A program made the position numbers and the translations under genes. From the NCBI GenBank assembly GCA_963771905.1, contig CAVYVI010000001.1, positions 1 through 64,000 on the forward strand: a DNA stretch of 64,000 bases. Reading direction: 5' to 3'. The notes beneath the pieces were generated by a model. The model was not told the origin of the DNA. It saw nothing but the letters and a program-made list of their open reading frames with translations, and did not search any database. Source of the DNA: Palsa-147 sp963771905. Lineage in GTDB: Bacteria > Acidobacteriota > Terriglobia > Acidiferrales > UBA7541. This document shows positions 33,560 through 43,502 of the stretch, piece by piece (position 1 is the first letter of the stretch; every line of letters starts with the position of its first letter).

Positions 33560-35036
33560 ACCCTCCGAGTCCGCGGATTCGCGGGCACCAATGCGCGCGG
33601 ACAGCGGTGGTCCCGGAACAGCAGGACACGGCGACGAGTTGCGACGGCGATTGAGCCAGCGGCAGCTGACCATGCTGGCAATTGGCGGGGCGATCGGCGT
33701 CGGACTCTTCCTTGGAAGCGGCGTGACGATTCGTCTGGCGGGTCCGGGCGTAATCGTGTCCTACATATTCGGCGCGATCATCGCGCTTATCGTGTCGTAC
33801 TCGTTGGTGGAAATGGCGGTGGTGCAACCCGTCGCGGGATCGTTCGGCGTGTACGCGGAAACATATTTGAGCCGCTGGGCAGGATTCGCGGTGCGCGCGA
33901 CGTATGGGATCGTGCAGATCATCGCGATCGGGGCGGAAGTGACGGCGGTGGCGATCTATTTCGGCTTCTGGTTTCCGAGCGTTCCACAATGGATTTGGGT
34001 GGCGAGCGTCTCGATCGGGCTCGTGGCGATCAACACGCTCCAGGTGGGGCGATTTGGCGAGTTCGAATACTGGTTCGCACTGATCAAGGTTGTCGCCATC
34101 ATTGCGTTCATCGCAGTCGGAGCGGGGCTGATAGTCGGGATTGGCACGAAACATGCGATTGGATTGACAAACCTTACGGCTCACGGCGGATTTTTGCCGC
34201 ATGGCTGGACGGGAGTGTGGCTGGCGCTGACGCTGGCGGTGACGAGCTACATGGGCGTCGAAGTGATCGCCGTGACGGCCGGAGAAGCAGAGAAGCCCGA
34301 AGAAACAATTCCGAAGGCGATGCGGACGATTGTATTCCGGCTGATTATTTTTTACGTGCTTGCGATCACGGTGATGCTAGCGATGACGCCGTGGAATCAG
34401 AATACGAGCGGCAGCGGGCTGACCGCCAGCCCGTTTGTGACCGCGTTTGCGATGATCGGGATTCCCTACGCGGCGACGATCATGAACGTGGTGGTGATTA
34501 CCGCGGCGCTTTCGAGCTCGAACACGGATCTCTATCTCACTACGCGGATGATTTACTCGCTTGCCCGAGGACGTTACGTTCCAGCGGGGCTGGGCAAATT
34601 GAGCGGGAACGGAGTCCCGGGGCGCGCGCTGGCCGTTTCGACGGGCGGGATGATCGCGGCGATTCTTCTGGCGATTTATGCGCCGGGAAAAGCGTTTCTA
34701 GCGTTGTACGGAGTTGCAGTCGCCGGGATGTTTTTTGTATGGATTGTGATTTTGCTGACGCACATGGCGTTCCGCCGCGCGCTCGGGCCGGAGCGGATCG
34801 CTCGACTACCACTTAAGCTGCGGTTTTATCCCTACTCGACGATACTGGGAATCGCGGCGCTTCTGGGAATCACGGTCAGCACATTTTTCGTCGACGGATT
34901 GCAATATACCGTTCCTGCGTTCGCGCCGTTTCTCCTGCTCATCTCGATTGCTTACTGGAGAGTTCGCCGGCGGGGAGGACCAGTTGTGGGGACCCCTGTG
35001 ATCGAGGGACAAGCCGATTCCGCTGCGGCGGAATGA
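33552..35036 (+). CDS. APC-superfamily amino acid permease
   Basis: A 494-aa inner-membrane transporter of the amino acid-polyamine-organocation family, GABA/aromatic-permease-like, with about 12 helices. Typical sequences are the first helix region LTMLAIGGAIGVGLFLGSGV (residues 37-56), VSYSLVEMAVVQPVAGSFGVYA (helices 2-3), and ITAALSSSNTDLYLTTRMIY around 320-340. The ATG lies inside the end of the aminotransferase gene, implying translational coupling and a shared substrate, probably an amino acid or amine. The exact substrate cannot be called. Confidence 0.9.
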   Translation: MNKPSESADSRAPMRADSGGPGTAGHGDELRRRLSQRQLTMLAIGGAIGVGLFLGSGVTIRLAGPGVIVSYIFGAIIALIVSYSLVEMAVVQPVAGSFGVYAETYLSRWAGFAVRATYGIVQIIAIGAEVTAVAIYFGFWFPSVPQWIWVASVSIGLVAINTLQVGRFGEFEYWFALIKVVAIIAFIAVGAGLIVGIGTKHAIGLTNLTAHGGFLPHGWTGVWLALTLAVTSYMGVEVIAVTAGEAEKPEETIPKAMRTIVFRLIIFYVLAITVMLAMTPWNQNTSGSGLTASPFVTAFAMIGIPYAATIMNVVVITAALSSSNTDLYLTTRMIYSLARGRYVPAGLGKLSGNGVPGRALAVSTGGMIAAILLAIYAPGKAFLALYGVAVAGMFFVWIVILLTHMAFRRALGPERIARLPLKLRFYPYSTILGIAALLGITVSTFFVDGLQYTVPAFAPFLLLISIAYWRVRRRGGPVVGTPVIEGQADSAAAE

Positions 35037-35064
35037 GAAAAGAGAGCTGGGAGGTGCAGACGTG

Positions 35065-38000
35065 ATGAAACGAATTTTACTGGGCGCGATTGTATCCCTG
35101 GTGGTTTGTGCGGTTGCGTTTGCGCAAGGCGGGGCGACGGGTGCACTGCAAGGAACGGTGGAGGATAGCAGCGGCGGCGGCGTATCCGCGGCGGATGTGC
35201 GGATTGTGGATCAAGGCACAGGGAAAGAGGTGCGGGCGGTCGCGACGGATGAACACGGCAACTTCATCGCGACGTTGCTCCCCGTCGGCACGTACACGGT
35301 TACGGTGCGGGCGAAAGGATTTAGTGAAGCGAAAGCTGCGAACATCGGTGTCCGCGTCACCGAGACGACGCAGATCAACATGAGCTTGCGGCTCGGACAG
35401 GTGGAGCAGACGGTGGAAGTGCAGTCGCACGTCGAAGCCGTCGAGACGACCACGCCGGCGACGGGCGAAACGATCGAGTCGCAAACGCTTGAGAATCTTC
35501 CGTTGCCGACGCGCAACGTGGAGCAGTTGCTGACGCTTTCCGCGGGCGCGTCGGCCGATCTCACCGCCGCCGGACAACTGGGCCGCGGCGACATCCGAAT
35601 GAACGTGAACGGCCAGCGGGAAGGCTACAACAACGTGCAGATCGAGGGCATCAGCGTCAGCGACTCCAACGTGGGTGAGCTCACCACTACGCCGCTGCCG
35701 AACCCCGACGCCATTGAAGAGTTCAAAGTGCAGACGAGCTTGTACGACGCGACACAGGGCCGGAACGGCGGAGGAAACGTCAACGCCGTGCTGCGCGGCG
35801 GGACGCAGAATTTTCACGGATCGGCGTACGAATATTTCCGGAACACGGCGCTCGATGCCAACGATTACTTCGCGAATGCGGCCGGTCAGCCGCGCGCGGA
35901 CGTCAAACAGAATATTTTCGGCGGAAGCATCGGCGGGCCGATGGGGCACGGAGGCTCGCAGGGATTTTTCTTTCTGAACTACCAGGGCACGAGGCAGATC
36001 AGCGGACTTTCACCCGGGACATTCATCAACGGCATTTTCCCGACGATTCCATCGGACCGCGACCCCGCAGATCTTGCGCTGATGTTGCCGCCGGGTTACC
36101 AGATTGCGAGCTCACTCGACCCGGTCATCGTGAAACTTCTGAATTTCCAGAGCAATCAGTTCGGCGGCGCAGGAGGAGGATGGCTGATTCCGTCGCTGCC
36201 TCCGCTCAATTCATCGGTGCCTCTGTATCAGCAGCAATCTTTTCTCAGCGTGAGCCATCCCGGACAATTCAATGACGATCAGTTCACCGCGAACTACGAC
36301 CGCAATTTCAACGGCGGGCGCGACATTCTCCGCGAGCGGTTCTTCTATTCGAACTTCCATTCCGACTTGCCCTACGGCGCAGGGAACCTCGGATCACAAT
36401 TCGGAGCGGCGATCAGCACGGGCGACCTCGATTTTCCGGAATTCCTGCCCGTGCACGATCGATTTCTCAGCGTCTCCGAGACGCACACGTTTTCATCGCG
36501 ACTCGTGAACGATTTCCGGATTGGATTCGTGAGAATCGCCAACGACATCGACAACGAGCCGTTGGTCAATTTGAACGATCTGGGGATCACCCGCCCGAAC
36601 AGCAATTTCGATACGGATATCTATCGGTTCGAACTGGCGAGCTTTCAAATTGGTCCGACGCCCGCGGCGAACGTGTCTTCGCTGCAGAGCACTTTCACAC
36701 TGCTGGATACGGTGGGGTTGAATGTGGGCCGGCATGTCTTGCGAATGGGCGGGGAATTCGACAGGGTTTACATCAATAAGAACTATCCGCAGTTGTTTAA
36801 CGGCATGGCCAGTTTTGCGCCATCGCCACCCATGTCGGAAGGAGGCGACGGATTCACTGATTTCCAAAATCTGCTGATTGGCGCGCCAGTCATCACCGGA
36901 GCCGGCAGCGGCGTTTACAACCACCAATACCGCATCAACAATTTCGCAACGTTCGTTCAGGATGATTTCAAGGTAAATCGCAGGCTGACGCTGAATCTCG
37001 GGTTGCGTTGGGAGCTGGACGGCGCTGTTTCGGATGCGACGAATCAAATTGGAAACCTGGTTACGAGTCTGGCGGAGGAAGGACAGGAACCGTGGATTTT
37101 TCCGAAGGGTGTAAACAGTTTGAATATTCCCGGGCTTATCGGGACGGGCTCTCCAACGTTGAGGAATAACGGGTCCGCGTCGAATTGGGGCCCGAGAATC
37201 GGATTCGCATACGATCCTTTCGGAGACGGGAAGACTGCCATCCGCGGCGGCTACGGAATCTATTACGAGAGGGAAGACAACGGGACCGAGGACAATCTGG
37301 GCTTCTCGTCGCCGTTTTTGGCGGGCGGGTTCGGTCCAGCGCCGCCAGGGAGTTTGAGCAACCTTCCAGCGTTTGCACCGCTGCCGCCGGCTGGAGTCAT
37401 CAGTCCCGCATTCGTTCCGCAATTCGGGACGTTTCAAGGATTCATCAATAACATGACCGGGCTTCCGACGATGGATCCGACGCAGACGCCGATTTTCAGC
37501 GGCAACAGCGAATATCTAATCGCGCTGGAGGCGCCACTGCATTTCCTCTCACCGAGCGCGCAGCAGTGGAACCTGACTGCCGAGCGGGAGATCGGCTCGG
37601 GCTGGGTGGTTGACGTCGGTTACGTGGGAACGAAGGGCACGCACTTGCGGGAAGTCAGCACGCCGATTCAGCCGTATTTGGTGAGCCCGACGAGTCCGAT
37701 CACGCTGACCGATCCCAGCGGCAACACGTACGTGATCACGCAAAACACCGCCTCCAATGCGCCGGCGCGATCGCGCATATTGGGCTTGAACCCGTCGGGG
37801 ATGCAATGCTTCTGCAACGACGCAAACTCGATCTACCACTCGTTGCAGGCTTCGCTCACACGGCGTTTCCGCGGAATGTATTTCCAGGCGGCGTACACGT
37901 TTTCGCGATCGATTGATGATGTATCGAATGACACCACGGCGTTCAACACGGTGCTCGACGATCAAACAAACCTGCGCGACACGCGCGGGCCTTCGGACTT

Positions 38001-38583
38001 CGATCGCACGCACCGGTTCATCGTCAGCTACTACTATCCGCTGCCGTTTTTTTCGAAGTCCAACGGCTTCACGCACGCGGCGCTGAGTGGATGGAGCGTG
38101 GACGGAATCGTGACGTTCCAATCCGGACGGCCGTTTACGGTCATCGATTCGGCCGGCGGTTCGACGTACACGCCCATCGGTCCGGACCAGTCGACCGCGA
38201 GCATCGCGCCCGGGTTCAACGCGTCATCCGCGTACACTTCCGGAAGCAGGGCGACGCGGCTCGCGAACTTTTTGAATTTCGATGCGTTCGAGCCGGCGCC
38301 GGTGGTGGGACCGGACGGTTCGACGGGATACGGAGACCTGGGGAGGAACACATTCCGCGGGCTCTTCGAGCAGAATTGGGATTTTTCGATCGGCAAGAAT
38401 TTTTCGCTGACGGAATCGCAGAAGCTCGAATTTCGATCCGAATTCTTCAACTTGTGGAACCATCCGAACTTTGCGAATCCGAGCCAGGTGGACGTCAGCG
38501 GGAATCCCGCGACGTTTGGAGCGATCACGTCGATGGCGGGCACGCCGCGGATTATTCAGTTTTCGCTGCGATATGGATTCTAG
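35065..38583 (+). CDS. Oar-like TonB-dependent outer-membrane receptor
   Basis: A 1,172-aa outer-membrane receptor with the same design as the one at 3448-6690. The signal peptide is residues 1-20 (SLVVCAVAFA), followed by a carboxypeptidase-regulatory-like domain at about 27-105 (GALQGTVEDSSGGGVSAADV) and a plug at about 125-250 (NLPLPTRNVEQLLTLSAG). A long barrel ends in QFSLRYGF with terminal Phe. GGGAGGTG precedes the start; a GTG one codon upstream is an alternative. Its place 28 bases behind the permease gene suggests both membranes are equipped for one substrate. Co-transcription from the 32169 promoter is likely. Confidence 0.9.
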   Translation: MKRILLGAIVSLVVCAVAFAQGGATGALQGTVEDSSGGGVSAADVRIVDQGTGKEVRAVATDEHGNFIATLLPVGTYTVTVRAKGFSEAKAANIGVRVTETTQINMSLRLGQVEQTVEVQSHVEAVETTTPATGETIESQTLENLPLPTRNVEQLLTLSAGASADLTAAGQLGRGDIRMNVNGQREGYNNVQIEGISVSDSNVGELTTTPLPNPDAIEEFKVQTSLYDATQGRNGGGNVNAVLRGGTQNFHGSAYEYFRNTALDANDYFANAAGQPRADVKQNIFGGSIGGPMGHGGSQGFFFLNYQGTRQISGLSPGTFINGIFPTIPSDRDPADLALMLPPGYQIASSLDPVIVKLLNFQSNQFGGAGGGWLIPSLPPLNSSVPLYQQQSFLSVSHPGQFNDDQFTANYDRNFNGGRDILRERFFYSNFHSDLPYGAGNLGSQFGAAISTGDLDFPEFLPVHDRFLSVSETHTFSSRLVNDFRIGFVRIANDIDNEPLVNLNDLGITRPNSNFDTDIYRFELASFQIGPTPAANVSSLQSTFTLLDTVGLNVGRHVLRMGGEFDRVYINKNYPQLFNGMASFAPSPPMSEGGDGFTDFQNLLIGAPVITGAGSGVYNHQYRINNFATFVQDDFKVNRRLTLNLGLRWELDGAVSDATNQIGNLVTSLAEEGQEPWIFPKGVNSLNIPGLIGTGSPTLRNNGSASNWGPRIGFAYDPFGDGKTAIRGGYGIYYEREDNGTEDNLGFSSPFLAGGFGPAPPGSLSNLPAFAPLPPAGVISPAFVPQFGTFQGFINNMTGLPTMDPTQTPIFSGNSEYLIALEAPLHFLSPSAQQWNLTAEREIGSGWVVDVGYVGTKGTHLREVSTPIQPYLVSPTSPITLTDPSGNTYVITQNTASNAPARSRILGLNPSGMQCFCNDANSIYHSLQASLTRRFRGMYFQAAYTFSRSIDDVSNDTTAFNTVLDDQTNLRDTRGPSDFDRTHRFIVSYYYPLPFFSKSNGFTHAALSGWSVDGIVTFQSGRPFTVIDSAGGSTYTPIGPDQSTASIAPGFNASSAYTSGSRATRLANFLNFDAFEPAPVVGPDGSTGYGDLGRNTFRGLFEQNWDFSIGKNFSLTESQKLEFRSEFFNLWNHPNFANPSQVDVSGNPATFGAITSMAGTPRIIQFSLRYGF

Positions 38584-38609
38584 GCGATGGAAAGAGCGTA
38601 AGGTCGGCG

Positions 38610-39809
38610 CTAGCTGCGCGCCGCTGCGCGGCGTTTGATAAAGCGCCGCGTGACGTCGAGGAGAGCGTCGATGTCGGAGTTGTTGTTGCATTCGTGCATG
38701 GCGACGCGAATGCCGCCGATGCCGGAGACATAGCGCAGCGCGGTGTAGATTCGCGCGCGCGTCAGTTCGTCGAGCAATTTCTTTTCCTGCGAGGCGCCGC
38801 CCGGCAAGCAGAACGTCACGATTCCCGCCGTGGTCTCCTCACGGAGTCCCGGTCCACCTAGAAGTTGGACGCCGAGCTCGCTCAATCCCCGGACGAAACG
38901 CTGACGGAGCGTTTGGATGCGTGCCCAGACGCGAGCCGGGCCTCGCTTCTGAAAGTATTCGATGGCGGCGTCGAGGGCCACGGCACCAAGCCAGTTCGGA
39001 TAGCCGCCGGTTTCCATGAGCGCAGCGTCGCGGCGAGCGGGAAGAGGATCGAATGGCGTGCGGTCCGGCAACTCCATGTAGCGGTCCCAGCCGACTTCCG
39101 GTTCGGCGAGAGCCAGATAGCCCTGAAAGCTTGGGTCGAGAATGTCGAGCAGACGTGGGCTCAAGGACGCGAATCCCAGGCCGAAAGGGCTGCGCAACCA
39201 TTTGTGGCCGCCGGCGCAGTAGGCGTCAACGCCGAGCTTGCGGAGATCCACCGGGCGCGCGCCGACTTCCTGGATGCCATCGGCGATGACAAATGCGCCG
39301 GATTTCGCGGCGACATCCGCGATGGCGTTCAGGTCTGCGCGAAAGCCGCTGACTTCCTGAACGGAGCTGACGATGATGGCGCGCGTATGGGAATTCGCGC
39401 ACGCCGCAAAGTTTTCGGCGGCCAATGTGCCGCCGGACGTTTTCACGGGAACGAGCTCGACGCCGAGGCGGCGGGAAACGCCGCGCCAGACAATCGTCGC
39501 GCCCATAAATTCGATATCGGCGATGAGAATGTTGTCGCCGCGAGCGAGCGGCAGGGCCGTCGCGATCATTCCAAGAGCCTGGGTGGTGTTGCCAACTAAA
39601 AGGATGCTGGCGGGATCGGCGTGAATGAATCGAGCGATGCGCTGCCGCGCGCTTTCGACGGCGTCGAATTGACGAAGAGTTTCGTCAGTCCCGCCGGATC
39701 GGTACGCCGCTACGTCTGCCAACGCGGCGCGGAGACGCTTAAGCGTCCACTCGGTGGGACGACCCATCGAAGCGTGATCGAGATAGTGAATCTGGCGACG
39801 CGTTTTCAT
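38610..39809 (-). CDS. PLP-dependent class V aminotransferase-fold enzyme
   Basis: A 399-aa class V enzyme, distinct in sequence from the one at 32279 but from the same superfamily. It begins RQIHYLDHASMGRPTE, has a cofactor loop VGNTTQALGMIATAL, the PLP Asp/Gln region FVIADGIQEVGARPVDL, and the Schiff-base Lys in YCAGGHKWLRSPFGLGF. The substrate is unknown; aminotransferase, epimerase and lyase roles are all possible. The start at 39809 matches the domain edge; an upstream in-frame ATG at 39923 would add a poorly conserved, basic N-terminus. It is convergent with the receptor gene, 26 bases apart, and may serve the same pathway from its own promoter. Confidence 0.85.
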   Translation of the reverse strand: MKTRRQIHYLDHASMGRPTEWTLKRLRAALADVAAYRSGGTDETLRQFDAVESARQRIARFIHADPASILLVGNTTQALGMIATALPLARGDNILIADIEFMGATIVWRGVSRRLGVELVPVKTSGGTLAAENFAACANSHTRAIIVSSVQEVSGFRADLNAIADVAAKSGAFVIADGIQEVGARPVDLRKLGVDAYCAGGHKWLRSPFGLGFASLSPRLLDILDPSFQGYLALAEPEVGWDRYMELPDRTPFDPLPARRDAALMETGGYPNWLGAVALDAAIEYFQKRGPARVWARIQTLRQRFVRGLSELGVQLLGGPGLREETTAGIVTFCLPGGASQEKKLLDELTRARIYTALRYVSGIGGIRVAMHECNNNSDIDALLDVTRRFIKRRAAARS

Positions 39810-39974
39810 GAGAATGGGCCTTAACGCGATTCGTTTGCCAAATCGCTTTTGCCGCGCAAATTCGGTCGCGGAGCGCGCGTGACGATTGTTTTCGATGAGC
39901 TTGCAGGCGTCAATTGAATTCATGCGGCAATTCAAAACATTCTCGGGACGTGGCGGAAGCGGGCGCCCTTTTGG

Positions 39975-42767
39975 CTAACCGGTGTTGTGAAGGCCAGCGG
40001 CAATGCCGTTAATCGTTGCTGAAAGAGCGTAGCGGAGTTCGGGGGTATCCTCGCCAGCGCGTTTGCGGCGCAGCAGATCGACCTGGATGAGGCTCATCGG
40101 ATCGACGTAGGGATTGCGAAGCTGAATCGAGCGCGCGAGGACGGAATTATCTTGTAGAAGCCCGGTGTGACCTGAGACCACAAGAAGGATGCGTTCGGTG
40201 CGCTGGAATTCCTCGGCGAGCATGCCGAAAACGCGCTCGCGCATGGAAGCATCCGGAACGAGCGACGCATAATGGCGCGCGATGCTGAGATCGGCCTTGG
40301 CCATGGCGATTTCGACGTTGCGGACGAGATCGGTGAAGAGCGGAAATTTCCGGATCATTTGCCGCAATAATTCGCGATTTGCGTCGCATCGCGCGTTGAA
40401 TCGCTCGAGAGCGTATCCCACGCCGAACCATGCTGGAACGGCGTGGCGGCTTTGCATCCAGCCGAATACCCAGGGAATTGCCCGCAAGTCTTCGAGGCGC
40501 CGGCTTTCCGAGCGGCGCGCCGGGCGCGAGCCGATGCGGACGAGTTCGAGCTCGTTCACCGGTGTCGCGAGCTCGAAATATTCGAGGACTTCGGGATTCT
40601 CAGCGATGTTCCGGCGATAGAATTCGAAGGAGTCGTGCGACATCTCCTCCATCGCCGCGTCCCAGCGGTGATCTTCGCCCGGCTTCGGTCCATCGGGCCG
40701 CGTGAGAGCTTCCAAGGATGCGGCGATCATGACTTCGAGATTCCATTCTGCGAGCAACGGGTCGGCGTATTTCCAGTTGAGCACTTCACCCTGCTCGGTG
40801 ATGCGGATGCGTCCCGTAAAATCGCCAGATGGCTGCGCCAGAATTGCGGAATGCGTTGGGCCTCCACCGCGTCCGACTGTGCCGCCGCGGCCGTGAAACA
40901 GGCGAAGTTTTACGTTGCAGGCGCGCGCGACGCGGTGCAGTTCGCGATGCGCTTTGTGCAGCTCCCAGGTACTGGCGAGCATGCCGCCGTCTTTATTCGA
41001 GTCGGAATATCCGAGCATGACTTCCTGCCAGCGTCCCCAGGAATCAAGAAGAGGTTGATAGCCGGGTGAATTCCAGACTTTTTCCATTACGGCGGCGGAA
41101 TTTCGCAGCGCCTCAATCGATTCGAAAAGAGGCACGGGCATGAGGCCGGGATCGTCGCCCAAGGCCGCCATGCGCACGCCGGCAAGTCCCGCCAGATGCA
41201 CGACGGCGCGGATGTCGCGCTCGGATTCGTTGCCGCTGATGATGTAGGAGCGAATGGATTGTGGAGGATAGGATTTTTTTAGTTGGGCAATGACGCGAAA
41301 TGTGGCGAGGAGGTCCGCCACCTCGCCGGAGAGTCCTTGCGGCAATTCGGCCATGGATAGGTCGGAGATCTGCGCGGAACTGAGTTCCTCGAGAACATGT
41401 GCGTGGATGTGAGCGTGCTGGCGGATGTCGAGCGTATGAAGATGAAAACCGAATGTCCGCACGGTGCGCAGAAGCGGATCGACGTATGCAGCGGCAACTT
41501 GTTGGCCGGAATGCGCGGTGAGGCTGTTGCGAATCAAGTTTAGATCGTGCTCGAACTCGGCTGGGGCGCGATAGGCGTGGAGACTTGATGCATCACGACG
41601 CGCGTCGCGAAGCCTTCGGAGAACGCAGCGGAGAAACCGGCGATAGATTTCCGCGTCCGGCGGACGATACGTATCGATCCGTGCGTCGCGCATCTGGGAT
41701 TCGTAGTGGTCGAGAGCGGCGAGGAGTTCCGAGGAGACACCGACCTGGTGATCGGATGCAGTGAGGCGGCGGGCAAGGTCGGTCGTCGCATCAACGTAGT
41801 GGAGGAAAATCAGGTCGCGCGCCATTTGGAGGGCTTCGCGGGTGCGGTCCGGCGTGACAAATGGATTGCCGTCGCGATCGCCGCCGATCCAGGAGCCGAA
41901 TCGCAGAACTTCAGGGAGTTGCCCGGTGTCGAGCGTTTCTTCATATGTTGCTTGCAGCGCGTCGGCAAGCTCTGCATACAAGGCCGGGATCGCGCGAAAG
42001 ACGGACATGGGATAGTAGTCGAGACCATTGCGAATTTCGTCGCTGACGCTTAGCTCCTGCAGACGGACTTCGTCGGTCTGCCACAGGGTGGTGACTTCCG
42101 CGAATATTTCGGACTCGTGATGGAGGGCGTCCGCATCCGAGAGCGGGAGACGGTCGAGGCTCTCGAGATGGGTCGAGATTCGCTGGCGCTTCGTGAGCAC
42201 AGCGCGGCGCGCGACTTCTGTTGGGTGTGCGGTGAATACGGGCACGACCTCGATTTGGTGGAGCGCGGCGACGACATCGTCGAGTGTGAGTCCCGCGCGC
42301 TTCATGCGTTGAATCGTGCCGCGAAGCGATCCCGAGAGTGGGGGTTGGCCGGCGTGCAGCTTGGCCGCAAGGCGACGCCGTTTGCGGTGATTCGTTTCGG
42401 CGAGATTGGTGAGTTCGAAGTAAGTGGCGAAGGCTTTCGTGACGCGGTAGGCTTCTTCGAGGGAAAGAGTTGCGACGATGGCGCGGACTTCTTCCATCAG
42501 GTTGCCGGAAGCCGCGTTTGGAGTGGCGCTTGAGGACTGCTCTTCGCGGTGACGGATGAGTAGATGACGGAGCTGCTCGACAGTCGCGAGGAGCGGGGCG
42601 CCAGCCTGGGCGACGAGAACGCGGCCCAGGAGGATGCCCAGGAGGCGAACGTCGCGGCGGAGGGGCACGTCCTTGCGCGCATCGCCGGAGGCGGCGGTAA
42701 GTTCGGCGAGGCGATCTTGCTGATTGCCGGCGTACCAGAGTGGTTTCGTGTCGTGCATGACCCGCAT
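39975..42767 (-). CDS. ppc: Phosphoenolpyruvate carboxylase
   Basis: A 930-aa bacterial-type PEP carboxylase that makes oxaloacetate from PEP and bicarbonate to refill the TCA cycle. Signatures are VFTAHPTEVARR (177-188, catalytic His), GYSDSNKDGGMLASTW and FHGRGGTVGRGGGPTHSAIL in the middle, ITEQGEVLNWKYADP, and the C-terminal INGIAAGLHNTG ending in the usual Asn-Thr-Gly. The length agrees with the family (880-960). Two starts (42767 and 42758) are possible and neither has a clear ribosome binding site. It is transcribed alone, divergent from hpt. Confidence 0.96.
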   Translation of the reverse strand: MRVMHDTKPLWYAGNQQDRLAELTAASGDARKDVPLRRDVRLLGILLGRVLVAQAGAPLLATVEQLRHLLIRHREEQSSSATPNAASGNLMEEVRAIVATLSLEEAYRVTKAFATYFELTNLAETNHRKRRRLAAKLHAGQPPLSGSLRGTIQRMKRAGLTLDDVVAALHQIEVVPVFTAHPTEVARRAVLTKRQRISTHLESLDRLPLSDADALHHESEIFAEVTTLWQTDEVRLQELSVSDEIRNGLDYYPMSVFRAIPALYAELADALQATYEETLDTGQLPEVLRFGSWIGGDRDGNPFVTPDRTREALQMARDLIFLHYVDATTDLARRLTASDHQVGVSSELLAALDHYESQMRDARIDTYRPPDAEIYRRFLRCVLRRLRDARRDASSLHAYRAPAEFEHDLNLIRNSLTAHSGQQVAAAYVDPLLRTVRTFGFHLHTLDIRQHAHIHAHVLEELSSAQISDLSMAELPQGLSGEVADLLATFRVIAQLKKSYPPQSIRSYIISGNESERDIRAVVHLAGLAGVRMAALGDDPGLMPVPLFESIEALRNSAAVMEKVWNSPGYQPLLDSWGRWQEVMLGYSDSNKDGGMLASTWELHKAHRELHRVARACNVKLRLFHGRGGTVGRGGGPTHSAILAQPSGDFTGRIRITEQGEVLNWKYADPLLAEWNLEVMIAASLEALTRPDGPKPGEDHRWDAAMEEMSHDSFEFYRRNIAENPEVLEYFELATPVNELELVRIGSRPARRSESRRLEDLRAIPWVFGWMQSRHAVPAWFGVGYALERFNARCDANRELLRQMIRKFPLFTDLVRNVEIAMAKADLSIARHYASLVPDASMRERVFGMLAEEFQRTERILLVVSGHTGLLQDNSVLARSIQLRNPYVDPMSLIQVDLLRRKRAGEDTPELRYALSATINGIAAGLHNTG

Positions 42768-42954
42768 TGATTCTACAAGGAGAGGAGGAAGAGGCTGTCT
42801 GGAAATTTCACATCAAAATTTCGGGAGGAACGATTCAAAACTTGATGCTTCGCGTGTGAGTGCGGCGCGCGAGCGGCGCGGGTGGCGCGCCTTGTCATCG
42901 ACTGCGCCGTGCGTTACAGTACCCGCCTTCTTCGATTTTTGGGAGCAGCCAGAG

Positions 42955-43500
42955 ATGGCGGAAAAGGGCCGGACGCACCTGAAAAAATTGATTCGACGAA
43001 GCGTGATACAGAAGCGCGTTCGGGAAGTGGCGCGAGAAATTTCGAAGGATTTCAAAGGCGAGAGGGTGCATCTGGTGGGCGTGCTGAAGGGCGCGTGCAT
43101 TTTTTTGTCGGATCTCGTGCGTGAGATTGAGCTGGATACTTCACTCGATTTCATCGCCGTGTCGAGCTACGGAAAAGGGAAGGAAAGTTCGGGGCAAGTG
43201 CGAGTCAATAAGGACCTCGACAGCAGCATCGAGGGGCTCAACGTCATTCTCGTCGAAGACATCCTCGATACCGGGCTGACGCTGAGCTATCTTCGCCGGA
43301 TACTGCTGCAGCGCAAGCCGCGTGTTCTGAAGATCGCCGCGTTGCTGGACAAGCCGTCACGGCGCATTATCAAGGACATCGAAGCGGATTACGTTGGATT
43401 CAAAATTCCGAATGAATTTGTGGTGGGGTATGGCCTCGATTATGCGGAACGATATCGTAATTTGAAAGATGTCTGCATCCTGTCGCTCCCGCCGGAATAA
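42955..43500 (+). CDS. hpt: Hypoxanthine phosphoribosyltransferase
   Basis: A 181-aa purine-salvage enzyme that makes IMP or GMP from hypoxanthine or guanine and PRPP. The PPi loop GVLKGACIFLSDL is at 42-54, the flexible loop SSYGKGKESSG at 70-80, and the PRPP-binding signature VILVEDILDTGLTL at 97-110. Base recognition is in KIPNEFVVGYGLDY near 155. ATG 42955 follows GGGAG; the upstream extension of the frame overlaps the ppc start and is not conserved. Two bases separate its stop from rpiB, so the purine and pentose-phosphate genes share a transcript. Confidence 0.94.
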   Translation: MAEKGRTHLKKLIRRSVIQKRVREVAREISKDFKGERVHLVGVLKGACIFLSDLVREIELDTSLDFIAVSSYGKGKESSGQVRVNKDLDSSIEGLNVILVEDILDTGLTLSYLRRILLQRKPRVLKIAALLDKPSRRIIKDIEADYVGFKIPNEFVVGYGLDYAERYRNLKDVCILSLPPE

Positions 43501-43502
43501 TC

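Noticed and set aside
39810..39935. Longer N-terminus for the second class V aminotransferase
   Set aside because: The added 42 residues are basic and unlike family N-termini; the domain begins with MKTRRQIHYLDHAS. The upstream ATG cannot be wholly excluded.
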